DNA from: an uncultured Carboxylicivirga sp.
GTDB lineage: Bacteria > Bacteroidota > Bacteroidia > Bacteroidales > Marinilabiliaceae
NCBI RefSeq assembly: GCF_963674565.1
Contig: NZ_OY771430.1
Span: 2,480,001-2,544,000 of the forward strand
Length of the DNA: 64,000 bases
Reading direction: 5' to 3'
A program made the position numbers and the translations under genes. A model generated the notes under the pieces. The model was not told the DNA's origin, searched no databases, and was given only the letters and a program-made list of their open reading frames with translations. Positions 1 through 8,204 of this stretch are shown one piece after another. Each line of letters begins with the position of its first letter. Within the stretch, counting starts at the first letter, position 1.

Positions 1-82
1 TTTATTGGGCGCAGTGTAAAAATCGTTAAATGTTCTTAATGAAATGGCATACTTAATTTGAAGTGACGAGATAATATCTTTG

Positions 83-118
83 CAAAAAAAATGAGCAAAC
101 AATTATAGCCTGCTCATT
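83..118 (-). terminator. Rho-independent terminator (minus strand)
   Basis: An 8-bp perfect stem (AATGAGCA at 90-97 pairs with TGCTCATT at 111-118) is followed, read on the minus strand, by a run of seven to eight T. It lies 20 bases downstream of the small minus-strand ORF at 138-263 and suggests that a minus-strand transcript ends here. Confidence 0.65.
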
Positions 119-137
119 CTTTATACCTATTTAAATA

Positions 138-263
138 TTATTTCCTAACAAAAATCGGATACAGTAAAAAATAACGGTTTGTAAAATAATACTTCCTAAA
201 TACAGGAGCTTCAATCCATCCCAACTTCACAAAAATCGCAGTAATAATTAGTATTGTAAGCAT
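138..263 (-). CDS. Possible small membrane-associated protein, 41 aa
   Basis: I do not recognise a family. The ORF runs from ATG to TAA. It begins with a hydrophobic stretch (MLTILIITAIFVKLGWI) and continues with an aromatic and basic tail ending in FYPIFVRK, so it could be a single-pass membrane peptide. Support comes mainly from position: a strong minus-strand terminator sits 20 bases after its stop, so a minus-strand transcript is likely. There is no clear Shine-Dalgarno sequence and an in-frame stop lies about 12 codons upstream of the ATG, so it cannot be much longer. It could also be a chance ORF in the leader of a terminated antisense RNA. Confidence 0.4.
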   Translation of the reverse strand: MLTILIITAIFVKLGWIEAPVFRKYYFTNRYFLLYPIFVRK

Positions 264-559
264 TGATCTAAAGGTTTGTAAGTGATTATTCAAGGGTTAA
301 AACGTCAGATTTCACATAAAAGTTTCAGGAACAACAATCAATTATAATTAATTAACACTCAGTAACCTTTTTAATTGTTGTTTTATATCTATTGATAATG
401 GATGTAATACAACATGTAAACACGAATCGATAATTATATTATCTATTTACTTCCAATTGAGACTGCTCACTACACACTACTGACTGCTAAATACTGATTA
501 CTCACATTTTATTTCCTCGGTAAACATTATTATTTTCATGCTCCCAAAAACAATTAAGC
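264..559. other. Non-coding interval upstream of ung
   Basis: No convincing gene is visible. Around 460-505 there is a degenerate low-complexity run built from repeats resembling ACTGACTACT. A loose inverted repeat (AACAACAAT near 330-338 and ATTGTTGTT near 374-382) has a 35-base loop and is not convincing as a terminator. A TATCTTTG box matching the TAnnTTTG consensus lies further upstream at 75-82; it could start a long leader toward ung but overlaps the minus-strand terminator region. Confidence 0.4.
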
Positions 560-1222
560 ATGGATGTAAAAATAGAATCGAGTTGGAAAGAACTTTTAAA
601 AGATGAATTTGAGAAAGAGTATTTCAAACAATTGACTGATTTTGTGAGAAATGAGTATAAATCACAAACTATTTTTCCTCCTGCTTCAAAAATTTTCAAT
701 GCCTTCGATCTTTGTCCCGTTCATTCAACCAGGGTAGTGATTTTAGGACAAGATCCTTACCATGGTCCAGAACAAGCTCACGGCTTATGCTTTTCAGTCA
801 ACGATGGTGTTAAAATCCCACCATCCCTGGTAAATATTTATAAGGAGATTCATGCTGATTTGGGAAAGGCAATACCGCAAAGTGGTAATCTTGAGAGATG
901 GGCTAAACAGGGTGTATTACTACTTAATGCCACCTTAACAGTTAGGGCTCATAATGCAGGTTCTCATCAGAAGAAAGGATGGGAAGAATTTACAGACAGT
1001 GTAATAAAAACCCTGGCTCAAAATACAGAAAATATTGTTTTTCTATTATGGGGATCTTATGCTATCAAAAAATCAGCATTGATTGATAAAAGCAAACATC
1101 TGATTTTAACCTCTCCGCATCCATCGCCATTGTCTGCTCATCGCGGTTTTCTTGGAAACAAACACTTTAGTAAAGCAAATCAATACCTGGCTCAAAAAGG
1201 ACTGAACGAGATTGACTGGTAA
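560..1222 (+). CDS. ung: Uracil-DNA glycosylase, family 1
   Basis: Removes uracil from DNA by hydrolysing the N-glycosidic bond, starting base-excision repair in the cytoplasm. The 220-residue length is typical of the family. The water-activating motif GQDPYHG is at residues 63-69, with catalytic Asp65. The leucine-loop motif HPSPLSAHRGF follows, with catalytic His187, the same residue number as in the E. coli enzyme. The Phe stacking motif appears as GLCFSV. The gene is monocistronic and converges on the thioesterase gene, with a hairpin between the two. Identification is certain from the active-site motifs. Confidence 0.97.
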   Translation: MDVKIESSWKELLKDEFEKEYFKQLTDFVRNEYKSQTIFPPASKIFNAFDLCPVHSTRVVILGQDPYHGPEQAHGLCFSVNDGVKIPPSLVNIYKEIHADLGKAIPQSGNLERWAKQGVLLLNATLTVRAHNAGSHQKKGWEEFTDSVIKTLAQNTENIVFLLWGSYAIKKSALIDKSKHLILTSPHPSPLSAHRGFLGNKHFSKANQYLAQKGLNEIDW

Positions 1223-1240
1223 TTTAAGTTTGTAAGATTT

Positions 1241-1271
1241 AAGGCAGTAGTCAAGAGTAAACTTCTGCCTT
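1241..1271. terminator. Hairpin between convergent genes
   Basis: AAGGCAGTAG (1241-1250) pairs with CTTCTGCCTT (1262-1271) with one mismatch and an 11-base loop. It lies between the convergent stop codons of ung and the thioesterase gene and probably terminates transcription in both directions. T-tracts are weak. Confidence 0.5.
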
Positions 1272-1283
1272 CTTCCTCATAAC

Positions 1284-1694
1284 TTATTGCCTTCTTTCTA
1301 TTACGTTTTCAAACGCCTGCACAATATCTTCGCTAATTGCTAACCTTCCGTTAATTAAACTGGTTGTTGTGATGATGCCTTTTAGGCAAAGTTTATTATC
1401 CGGCAGACGAAAAATATCCTGATTGAAAATATATTTCACTCCCTTGTGTTCCACCCTTGTCTTAACAACAAATTTATCATTACTGCACAATGGAGATTTG
1501 TAGGATAAATCAGCACGTGCTACTACTGCCACAACACCTTTATCATACAGTTCCTTAAAATTTAATCCAATTGAATCCAGAAATTCATGTCGTGTGTGTT
1601 CGAGATAATTCTGGTAAACTGAATTATTAACGATCCCCTGTAAATCACACTCATAATCACGAACCTTAAATTCTAACTCAAAATCATATTCCAT
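1284..1694 (-). CDS. Acyl-CoA thioesterase, hotdog (4HBT/YbgC) family
   Basis: Predicted cytoplasmic thioesterase that hydrolyses acyl-CoA or acyl-ACP thioesters. The 136-residue protein is a single hotdog domain. The active-site segment of the YbgC/FadM type is visible near residues 14-36: a Tyr-Glu-Cys-Asp then GIVNNSVYQNYLEHTRHEF, where the Asp corresponds to the catalytic acid of 4-hydroxybenzoyl-CoA thioesterases. The gene follows the MscS-type gene on the same strand after about 40 bases and may be co-transcribed with it. The exact substrate cannot be read from sequence. Confidence 0.85.
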   Translation of the reverse strand: MEYDFELEFKVRDYECDLQGIVNNSVYQNYLEHTRHEFLDSIGLNFKELYDKGVVAVVARADLSYKSPLCSNDKFVVKTRVEHKGVKYIFNQDIFRLPDNKLCLKGIITTTSLINGRLAISEDIVQAFENVIERRQ

Positions 1695-1735
1695 AGGTAA
1701 CTTATTGAATTGATGATATTATAACACACTTATTA

Positions 1736-4180
1736 TTATTTACTATCGTCCTTTGCCTCTGATTCAGTATTTACGGGATAAATATGCAAATCACGTTGTG
1801 GGAAAGGAATGGTTATATTAGCCTCTTTAAATGCATTATCAATGGCAATACCAACTGCACTTATAGTCTTCAACCCTTCATCAAAATGTGTCCAGAACAT
1901 TACTCTGAAATCAAGTGAACTATCTCCGAAACCTCTGAAAATAATTACGGGAGCAGGATCTTTCAGTACTCCATCCTGATTCGCAACCACTCTTTCCAAT
2001 ATTTCTAAAACAGTCTTTAAATCTGTGCCATAACTTACGCCAACCATTATTTCCTGACGTCTTCTTCTGTCAGACAGCGTCCAGTTAACCATCTCATTGG
2101 AAATAAGATTTCCATTCGGAACGATTACCTCTGCTCCATCAAAAGTTCTTATAACACTGGCCCTGATTCCAATCTCTTTTACTTCTCCCATTAAGTTAAG
2201 GCTGCTAATCTGTAACACATCCCCCACCTGTATAGGGCGTTCAAAAGCTAATATCAATCCTGACACCAGGTTATTAAAGATATTTTGCAATCCAAAACCA
2301 ATACCAACGCCGAGTGCTCCAAAGATGATGGTAATATTACTGATATCAATATCGGCTGCTCCAAAAGCCAGAATGAAACCAAATCCCAATAATATTAATC
2401 TTACCATCATGGTAATTGCACCACCTATACCCCTTGGCATTTCAAAATGAGTATATACCTCATCTTCAAGAATAAATCTTATAAATCTTGAAATATAAAT
2501 AGTTGCCGATAAGGTGATAGCGAACGCAACAATATTCCCTAAAGAAACACTTACGGAACCTAACTCCAATTTATTTGTCAGGATAGATTCGATCCAATTA
2601 TATATCGGCAAATAAACCAGGTAACTTTTTGATGTAAAAACAATCCAGAATACTAATGCAGAATATTTTAAAATTTTAAAGACCCATTTCAGAATATCAT
2701 CAGGATAATTTCGAAAAATGTGTAAATCAACTAATAATTTATGACGAACAATTAAGTCAAAAAGACTTTTAAAAACTTCAACTGTTGAGAAGATAATAAG
2801 TCCTCCAAACACGAGTGCAATAGCTCCGTTAAATAGTACAAGAGATAAAAAATTATTACCTATAACATTAATAATAACAGAAAGTCCAACAGAGATTAAT
2901 CCAATAAGCAATACCTGTGAACTAAAAACCTTCAGTTTAATTTCTTTGTTCTTCCTTAAATATTTCCAAATAGAAAGAAAAATAACTGTTGACAAAATAC
3001 TATTGATCAATACTAACAACCTGCCCAATAAGCCAAAACTACTTAGTAAGTCGGTTAATATCATTAATAGAAAAACACCTGCTGACAAGTAAAAATATCT
3101 GGTTGGTAGTTGAGGCCACACAAAAGGTAAAAGCCTCAAAAGCGGAATGATCAATAATAATTTCAAAAGATCTTTTGATTCAGGAGTAAGTCCTGGAAAA
3201 AAGATTAAAACAAAAAAGCTGGTAAAAAGAAGTGAGGAAGAAAATGGATTCGATAAAAATAACAATGGTACTTTTATGGTGTCACATTTCATTAATTCAT
3301 CTTTGTGAACCAACCTTTTTCTTAGAAAAATAAAAAGAGATAGCAATGCTACGAATAGGAATACAAAAATTAATGTTGTATGAATCAATGCATCCTTATG
3401 ACTTAGTATTGAAAGCCTTCTCTGTTCCAGGGAATTTAAAATCTTCTTTACAAATGGTGCTGGATCTTCCTCACCTGAAAGGGCAGACCATAACGGAGGG
3501 CTATCCAGTACATAAATCTGTGTTCTGAATCTCTCCAGTGTATTGTCTAAATTCGTAAGAATCTCATCTAAAAAAAGAATGGCACCGGTAATCTCGTCTT
3601 GTCGGGTTAATGAAATATTATTCTGCTTATTTATTTGGGATAGCAATTGATTTAAATCTGAAATATTGCTACGAATTCTTTCAATGACTCTTTGAGGCGT
3701 ATTCTGGTTTTGTTGATTTTGCAGTGTTTTTTCCCATTTGCTTATTAAACCTTGTATTTCATCTCTATTAAGGTTTAATTCAGTAGATATAGTTGCCAGC
3801 AGCTTTCTTGTTTCTTCAAGTTGTGATTTTAAATTCGATAATTTATTTCTAAGTCCGTCAGTTTGCCTGAAATCCAACTGACTTAAAGCTTCAATAGATA
3901 AATTTTTTCGATAATCAGCAACTCTGTTCAAACGAAATTGAGTTAATGAATCAATCAATTCCTTTTGCTTGTAACTTTCCAGCTTATTGGCTATTGTTCG
4001 TATTAAAGCTTGTGTCCTCTCTGATTCAGTTCCAATATTCGCTGTTGAAAACGACAAAACTTCCGTTTCAAGGGTATCCTTTCCAAATAAATTTACCTGA
4101 GATGCCCCGTCAAGAGTATAAAACAAACATATATTGAAAACAATAATTCTTACCAAATATTTGAATCTCATAAATATCAA
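1736..4180 (-). CDS. Large MscS-family mechanosensitive channel
   Basis: Inner-membrane channel predicted to open under membrane tension and release small solutes during hypo-osmotic shock. At 814 residues it is of the long MscK/MscM-like type. It has an N-terminal signal or anchor segment (residues 5-25), a coiled-coil-rich periplasmic region with many Gln and Leu (about 40-225), and about ten hydrophobic segments between 260 and 610. The diagnostic pore helix of MscS follows (ALGVGIGFGLQNIFNNLVSG, with FERPIQVGD directly after it), then the cytoplasmic beta and alpha/beta domain to the C-terminus. Start could be the first ATG or the Met three codons later. Upstream lies the TPR-CHAT gene on the same strand, 69 bases away. 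Confidence 0.92.
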   Translation of the reverse strand: MIFMRFKYLVRIIVFNICLFYTLDGASQVNLFGKDTLETEVLSFSTANIGTESERTQALIRTIANKLESYKQKELIDSLTQFRLNRVADYRKNLSIEALSQLDFRQTDGLRNKLSNLKSQLEETRKLLATISTELNLNRDEIQGLISKWEKTLQNQQNQNTPQRVIERIRSNISDLNQLLSQINKQNNISLTRQDEITGAILFLDEILTNLDNTLERFRTQIYVLDSPPLWSALSGEEDPAPFVKKILNSLEQRRLSILSHKDALIHTTLIFVFLFVALLSLFIFLRKRLVHKDELMKCDTIKVPLLFLSNPFSSSLLFTSFFVLIFFPGLTPESKDLLKLLLIIPLLRLLPFVWPQLPTRYFYLSAGVFLLMILTDLLSSFGLLGRLLVLINSILSTVIFLSIWKYLRKNKEIKLKVFSSQVLLIGLISVGLSVIINVIGNNFLSLVLFNGAIALVFGGLIIFSTVEVFKSLFDLIVRHKLLVDLHIFRNYPDDILKWVFKILKYSALVFWIVFTSKSYLVYLPIYNWIESILTNKLELGSVSVSLGNIVAFAITLSATIYISRFIRFILEDEVYTHFEMPRGIGGAITMMVRLILLGFGFILAFGAADIDISNITIIFGALGVGIGFGLQNIFNNLVSGLILAFERPIQVGDVLQISSLNLMGEVKEIGIRASVIRTFDGAEVIVPNGNLISNEMVNWTLSDRRRRQEIMVGVSYGTDLKTVLEILERVVANQDGVLKDPAPVIIFRGFGDSSLDFRVMFWTHFDEGLKTISAVGIAIDNAFKEANITIPFPQRDLHIYPVNTESEAKDDSK

Positions 4181-4249
4181 TTATATAATCAAGCAACTGA
4201 ATACAAAACAAATACACACACTTTCAATCGTAAAATTGAGTCAATCATA

Positions 4250-7200
4250 TTACTTGTTTCGCTTTGACCGTATAAAAATAACAATTAAAGAAAGAGGAAT
4301 GATTAATAATAAGTAATAGAGATACGAACTATTTTTTTGTTCGACAGGGCTGACATTACCCGTTATAACATAGTTTGCCCAATAATAAGGATGCGCTTTA
4401 ATAGCATCTGAGGTTTTAATAAATTCTATTTTTGCCTTTCGTAAAGCTTCATCTTTAAACATTGCATCTTTCAACTGACTATAGAAGAGTTCTGTCAGTT
4501 TCGCTCCCGATTCATCATGAACTGCCCACAAAGTAAACACTTGTGTTTCAACACCGGTAAACTTAAATGCTCGTGCCAGACTAATCAATCCTTCACCCGT
4601 TTTTCGTCGACCCCTTCCGGTACTGCACGAACTTAAAACAACCATTGGAGAATTCAGATCATAGTTATACAGTTCATAGGCTTTCAATACCTCATTAGAA
4701 TCATTAATTGCTGAAAATACCAATTGAGAATTTAACGGTAACAACTCATCATTTAAAGAATGCATGGCCAAATGCATTATATTGCCGGAATAGGCATTAT
4801 TCAGAAAGTTAGTTTTACTGGCATCTCTTCCTTCATACACCTCTGAATCAAATATCTGACTAATTGTTTCAATTTCCTTTTTAGCAGAGGCTAATGGCAT
4901 TAAATAGTCATTTATAGCCTGACGAATATTGACCAGAATTGAATCTTTCATTGATTCGTCGCCATAATATTCAGGGGCAAATGAATAAACCTTATTAAAA
5001 GATCTTTTCTGCTCACTGTAACAACTTAATATAGCAGCATTATACTCATAACTTATATTAAAACTATTCACCAACCATGGATAGTTTCTCATATCCGGTT
5101 TTTGTTGCGAAACCTCATCTGTTAGAAGTGACTCAAATGAAAGATAAGCAAGTTCAGCATGCGGAATTATAATTAAATCTTTCCCTTCAATATTTTCTTT
5201 AATGGTTCCAATAAGTTTAGAATATAAATGATATGAGGATCGGGCAAAATTGCGAATACGATCAACAGAATTTCCATCTGCAATAAAAGGTGTTGTAATT
5301 TCTTTAATAACAGAATCCAAATCATCATAAAACAACTCACCAATTTCAACTTCATTATATTTAAAATCTCCTTTTGAAATAACAAACTGTATCAAACGAT
5401 TATCGGACAAAAAATAATCAATTAATACCTGATTGGGACCCAACTTTTCTTGAACCTCTTCAACATCTGTTAATTGCGGCTCATATTTTAACTGATAATA
5501 TCTAGGATAATTAGTTGAAATGATAAGATTTAAACTATCTAAATTTTTTAAGAACCGATCACGATTATTCATTAAATATTGCAAATCATCAGCATTAGGA
5601 TCTGCACTCAACTTAAGATGATCCAACTCATTCTGGTAAAATGACAATCTACCTTTTAAGTAATTCTCCTTTTGAATCAAAGAATCGGGAATACCTGCCT
5701 TAACCTTAATTTGTTTATCATTTAAGCCAAGCAATAATGAATATGATTTGCCTTTCTGAACAAATTCAAAAGCCTTTTTTAAATATATATTCTGATTTGA
5801 TGTATTGTATAGATCAAGGTTAATCTTAACCGCCAATTCAATATATTCAGCATATAAATCACCCGTTGCTAATCTGTCCGTATCAAAACTAAGTTGTGAT
5901 TTTAAAGTTTCTATAGATTGATCTGCCTGTTCTAAATGTTCTATTGCTTTTTGTAAATAATCGCTTTTTTGGGTTTGTTCATAAATACCATAATATGCCT
6001 TTCCCAAATTAAGGTTAACTCTTTTAAACAAACGCGATACCCGTGATGAATTTTTTTGCTGAATCTCATTTACATACTTAACATTAACCTGCTGATAAAT
6101 ATCTTTCAACAATTGAACAACTCTTAAATAATCTTTTTTCCCTAAATAAGCCAGAGCCATATCATTGGTATTATCCCAATATTCGTATGGCGCATAATTA
6201 TCATTATTTTTTAATATATTATCAAGTTGCTCAAAAAACTCTATACTCTTATCATAATCCTTCAAGGTCAAATAAGTCCATGCAGCTTGGTTATTAAACG
6301 AGTTACTTTTTAAATATTGATCTTTCTCCCTAGCCAAAACGACAGCTGTATCGAGATATTCTTTTGCTAGGTAAATTTCATCAAGACTTGCGAATAAAAA
6401 AGCAATACTGGCATAACTATTATATAATGTTTTTGCCTTCTTAATCTTAGTTTCAGCAATAGATTGTTTTGCATATTGAATACTCAATTTTTTATTATCC
6501 AAATCTTTATAGATTCTGGCTATTTGCTTACATGATTCAGGCCTGAAATTTCTATAACTTACAATTGGTTTAGTTATACTCAAAGCCTTTTGATAATAAT
6601 TTAATGCTTCTGTATATCTTCCTCTTTTGAATAAATAAAAACCTTGCCTGTTATATAACAGACTTAATTCAGATATGTAAGAACTTATATTAGAAAGGTA
6701 AAATTCTTCAAGCTTTTTTGCTGTCATATCAAATTCAACTGACAACCCTATATCATTGCAATAAAGTAAATATGTACTATATAAATATTCATTATACCTG
6801 TTAACGGATTTATTAAACTCTTGATTTAAAATATTTTTAAATAAAAAATCAGCTTCCTCATATCTTTTATATTTAATACCTATAATCTTAAGGTAAGCTG
6901 CTGATGAAATGTTATAACCTTCAATATCTTTATTCTCAATGAGAAGTTTCTTTGAAAGCTCAAATGACTTCTTTAAATTCTCTAATTCTTTTACTCTGTT
7001 TTTGTTAGTATAACAAATAGCTAAATTGTGATATATCTTTCCCTGAATACTATCTGGCAACTGATGTTTTGAAGGTAAAGTAAGCAGATTTTCAAAAATA
7101 GGCAAAGCAATTTCTTTCTGATTATTACCAAGAAAAGCACATGCTGAATAAAAGGATAAATATCTAATAAACTCATCATTAGCATGCAATTGATTTAACT

Positions 7201-7444
7201 CTCCAACAAACTTAAGTGCTTGCTCATTTTCATCTAGTTGTATTAATGCTTTAAAAACATGTGATAATATTACCAGGTCTTCCTTACTGGACAAATAGTT
7301 TCCTTTTTTAGTGAGATAATTAACACCTTTTTCTATTACAATACTAAAATTATTACTGTAATATGCCGAGATAATTTCTCTTTCAATAGAATCTTTACTA
7401 CTTTGAGCGCACAGACTCATCACTAATAAAAGATTAGTAATCAA
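4250..7444 (-). CDS. Secreted TPR-CHAT caspase-like peptidase, membrane-anchored
   Basis: A 1064-residue protein with a signal peptide (LLLVMSLCAQ), a long array of tetratricopeptide repeats (about residues 60-560), a linker helix region and a C-terminal CHAT domain (about 730-1030). The caspase-type dyad is intact: His895 in HLAMHS and Cys940 in VVLSSCSTG. A final hydrophobic helix (YLYYLLLIIPLSLIVIFI) followed by RSKRNK would anchor it, with the enzyme outside the cytoplasm. CHAT proteins are cysteine endopeptidases related to caspases and separases; the target here is unknown. There is no ATG: the likely start is TTG at 7444 with AGGTG 7 bases upstream; an internal ATG nine codons in would spoil the signal peptide. 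It is divergent from a double-glycine peptide/exporter operon, so a role with that peptide is possible but unproven. Confidence 0.88.
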   Translation of the reverse strand: MITNLLLVMSLCAQSSKDSIEREIISAYYSNNFSIVIEKGVNYLTKKGNYLSSKEDLVILSHVFKALIQLDENEQALKFVGELNQLHANDEFIRYLSFYSACAFLGNNQKEIALPIFENLLTLPSKHQLPDSIQGKIYHNLAICYTNKNRVKELENLKKSFELSKKLLIENKDIEGYNISSAAYLKIIGIKYKRYEEADFLFKNILNQEFNKSVNRYNEYLYSTYLLYCNDIGLSVEFDMTAKKLEEFYLSNISSYISELSLLYNRQGFYLFKRGRYTEALNYYQKALSITKPIVSYRNFRPESCKQIARIYKDLDNKKLSIQYAKQSIAETKIKKAKTLYNSYASIAFLFASLDEIYLAKEYLDTAVVLAREKDQYLKSNSFNNQAAWTYLTLKDYDKSIEFFEQLDNILKNNDNYAPYEYWDNTNDMALAYLGKKDYLRVVQLLKDIYQQVNVKYVNEIQQKNSSRVSRLFKRVNLNLGKAYYGIYEQTQKSDYLQKAIEHLEQADQSIETLKSQLSFDTDRLATGDLYAEYIELAVKINLDLYNTSNQNIYLKKAFEFVQKGKSYSLLLGLNDKQIKVKAGIPDSLIQKENYLKGRLSFYQNELDHLKLSADPNADDLQYLMNNRDRFLKNLDSLNLIISTNYPRYYQLKYEPQLTDVEEVQEKLGPNQVLIDYFLSDNRLIQFVISKGDFKYNEVEIGELFYDDLDSVIKEITTPFIADGNSVDRIRNFARSSYHLYSKLIGTIKENIEGKDLIIIPHAELAYLSFESLLTDEVSQQKPDMRNYPWLVNSFNISYEYNAAILSCYSEQKRSFNKVYSFAPEYYGDESMKDSILVNIRQAINDYLMPLASAKKEIETISQIFDSEVYEGRDASKTNFLNNAYSGNIMHLAMHSLNDELLPLNSQLVFSAINDSNEVLKAYELYNYDLNSPMVVLSSCSTGRGRRKTGEGLISLARAFKFTGVETQVFTLWAVHDESGAKLTELFYSQLKDAMFKDEALRKAKIEFIKTSDAIKAHPYYWANYVITGNVSPVEQKNSSYLYYLLLIIPLSLIVIFIRSKRNK

Positions 7445-7557
7445 AAATATACACCTATGTAAAATATTTTTTTCAAAAAAATCATTTTTTTTTTCAAAAA
7501 AGGTGTTACGATTTCAATGTTTTGCAATTAACCTATAAACTAACAAAAAAATAGGTG
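7445..7557. promoter_or_regulatory. Divergent control region of CHAT and peptide operons
   Basis: This 113-base region separates the two divergent start codons. It holds two successive copies of a TTTTTTCAAAAAA-like palindromic A/T tract (about 7469-7502). An inverted pair CACCTAT (7452-7458) and ATAGGTG (7551-7557) places the same ATAGGTG word just ahead of both start codons. No clean TAnnTTTG box is visible; ATGTTTTG near 7518-7525 is the nearest match for the plus strand. Confidence 0.4.
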
Positions 7558-7701
7558 ATGAAAACAATTAAAACAACCCAGGAAAAACGCAATCAATATA
7601 TAAAGTTCACATCTAAAGATAAGGCTTTTTTAAAAAAGATTATAGGTGGCGAAGGAGAAGATCAAGAAACTGATGATCCTGAATGTAAAATGAGGGTATA
7701 A
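7558..7701 (+). CDS. Double-glycine leader peptide (candidate exported peptide), 47 aa
   Basis: Small ORF, ATG to TAA, encoding a 31-residue leader and a 16-residue core. The leader ends FLKKIIGG: Leu at -7, Ile at -4 and Gly-Gly at -2/-1, matching the recognition pattern of C39 leader peptidases. Cleavage would release EGEDQETDDPECKMRV, an acidic peptide with one Cys near the C-terminus. The only plausible processing partner is 1.6 kb downstream in the same direction: an ABC exporter with an intact C39 domain. Family knowledge says such peptides are bacteriocins or signals; the lack of hydrophobic or cationic character argues against a membrane-active bacteriocin and makes a signal or a modified product as likely. 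A GTG codon directly precedes the ATG and could also be used. Confidence 0.75.
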   Translation: MKTIKTTQEKRNQYIKFTSKDKAFLKKIIGGEGEDQETDDPECKMRV

Positions 7702-7789
7702 TTTTAAGATATAAGTGCTTTGGACGAAGAAACTTATTCGATTATCTCAATTCAAGTATAAATTTAGTCTGAACGCAGACGCAGTTAGT

Positions 7790-7875
7790 GAAAAGAAGAA
7801 AGCGGAGCCCCCCAAAAAGTTTCCCGATACAAGCTTCGCTTCTTCTCTTTCCTATATTTAGAAACGGGAAAACTT
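7790..7875 (+). promoter_or_regulatory. Interlocking hairpins upstream of the HTH gene
   Basis: Two inverted repeats interlock. Arm A, GAAAAGAAGAAAGCGGAGC (7790-7808), pairs with GCTTCGCTTCTTCTCTTTC (7833-7851) with one bulge, one G-U pair and a frayed end. Arm B, AAGTTTCCCG (7817-7826), lies inside the loop of A and pairs with CGGGAAAACTT (7865-7875), just before the ATG at 7882. The order (A, B, A', B') is that of an H-type pseudoknot. It could be a cis-regulatory RNA or an operator in the 180-base gap between the peptide gene and the HTH gene. There is no T-tract, so it is not a simple terminator. Confidence 0.4.
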
Positions 7876-7881
7876 GAAGTT

Positions 7882-8121
7882 ATGGCACTAGCAGAAATTA
7901 ACAGAACTATCAATTGGATAGATCAGGAAATACGTGACCAGCAAACCGGAACTCCAAACCAGTTAGCTGGCAAATTAAGTATGTCTGTACGCATGCTTTA
8001 TTTTTATTTAGACATGATGCGTGCTTTAGGTGCCGATATAACATATTGTAAAACAAGAATGACTTTTGCATACGCAAAAACCGGGCATTTCATTAATGGG
8101 ACCAAGTGGGTCGAGGATTAA
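7882..8121 (+). CDS. Small HTH DNA-binding protein, 79 aa
   Basis: Predicted cytoplasmic transcription factor made of little more than one helix-turn-helix of the HTH_11/DeoR-like type. Residues 24-53 (TPNQLAGKLSMSVRMLYFYL, then a DMMRALGADI segment) fit helix 2-turn-helix 3, followed by a short wing (TYCKTRMTFAYA). Small HTH proteins of this form, with an LGAPI-like turn and a Tyr-rich strand, are familiar in Bacteroidota. It sits between the double-glycine peptide gene and the HlyD/ABC exporter genes, on the same strand, so it is the obvious candidate to regulate them. No sensor domain is present. The interlocking inverted repeats just upstream could be its site of autoregulation, which is inference. 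Confidence 0.7.
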   Translation: MALAEINRTINWIDQEIRDQQTGTPNQLAGKLSMSVRMLYFYLDMMRALGADITYCKTRMTFAYAKTGHFINGTKWVED

Positions 8122-8204
8122 ATTACCTCTTACCATTCCATCATAATTTCTGCTTATGGATGTTTCAATAATAAATAGTATTTTAACATCGTTGAAACAT
8201 TATC

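Noticed and set aside
461..505. Possible short tandem repeat or CRISPR-like run
   Set aside because: Only degenerate ACTGACTACT-like words without regular spacing; no CRISPR array or cas genes in the window.
2097..2450. 117-residue plus-strand ORF
   Set aside because: Lies wholly inside the MscS gene on the other strand, Ile/Pro-rich shadow frame with no start context.
7702..7881. A second GG-leader peptide after the first
   Set aside because: There is no ATG on the plus strand between the stop at 7701 and the HTH start, so no second precursor can be supported.
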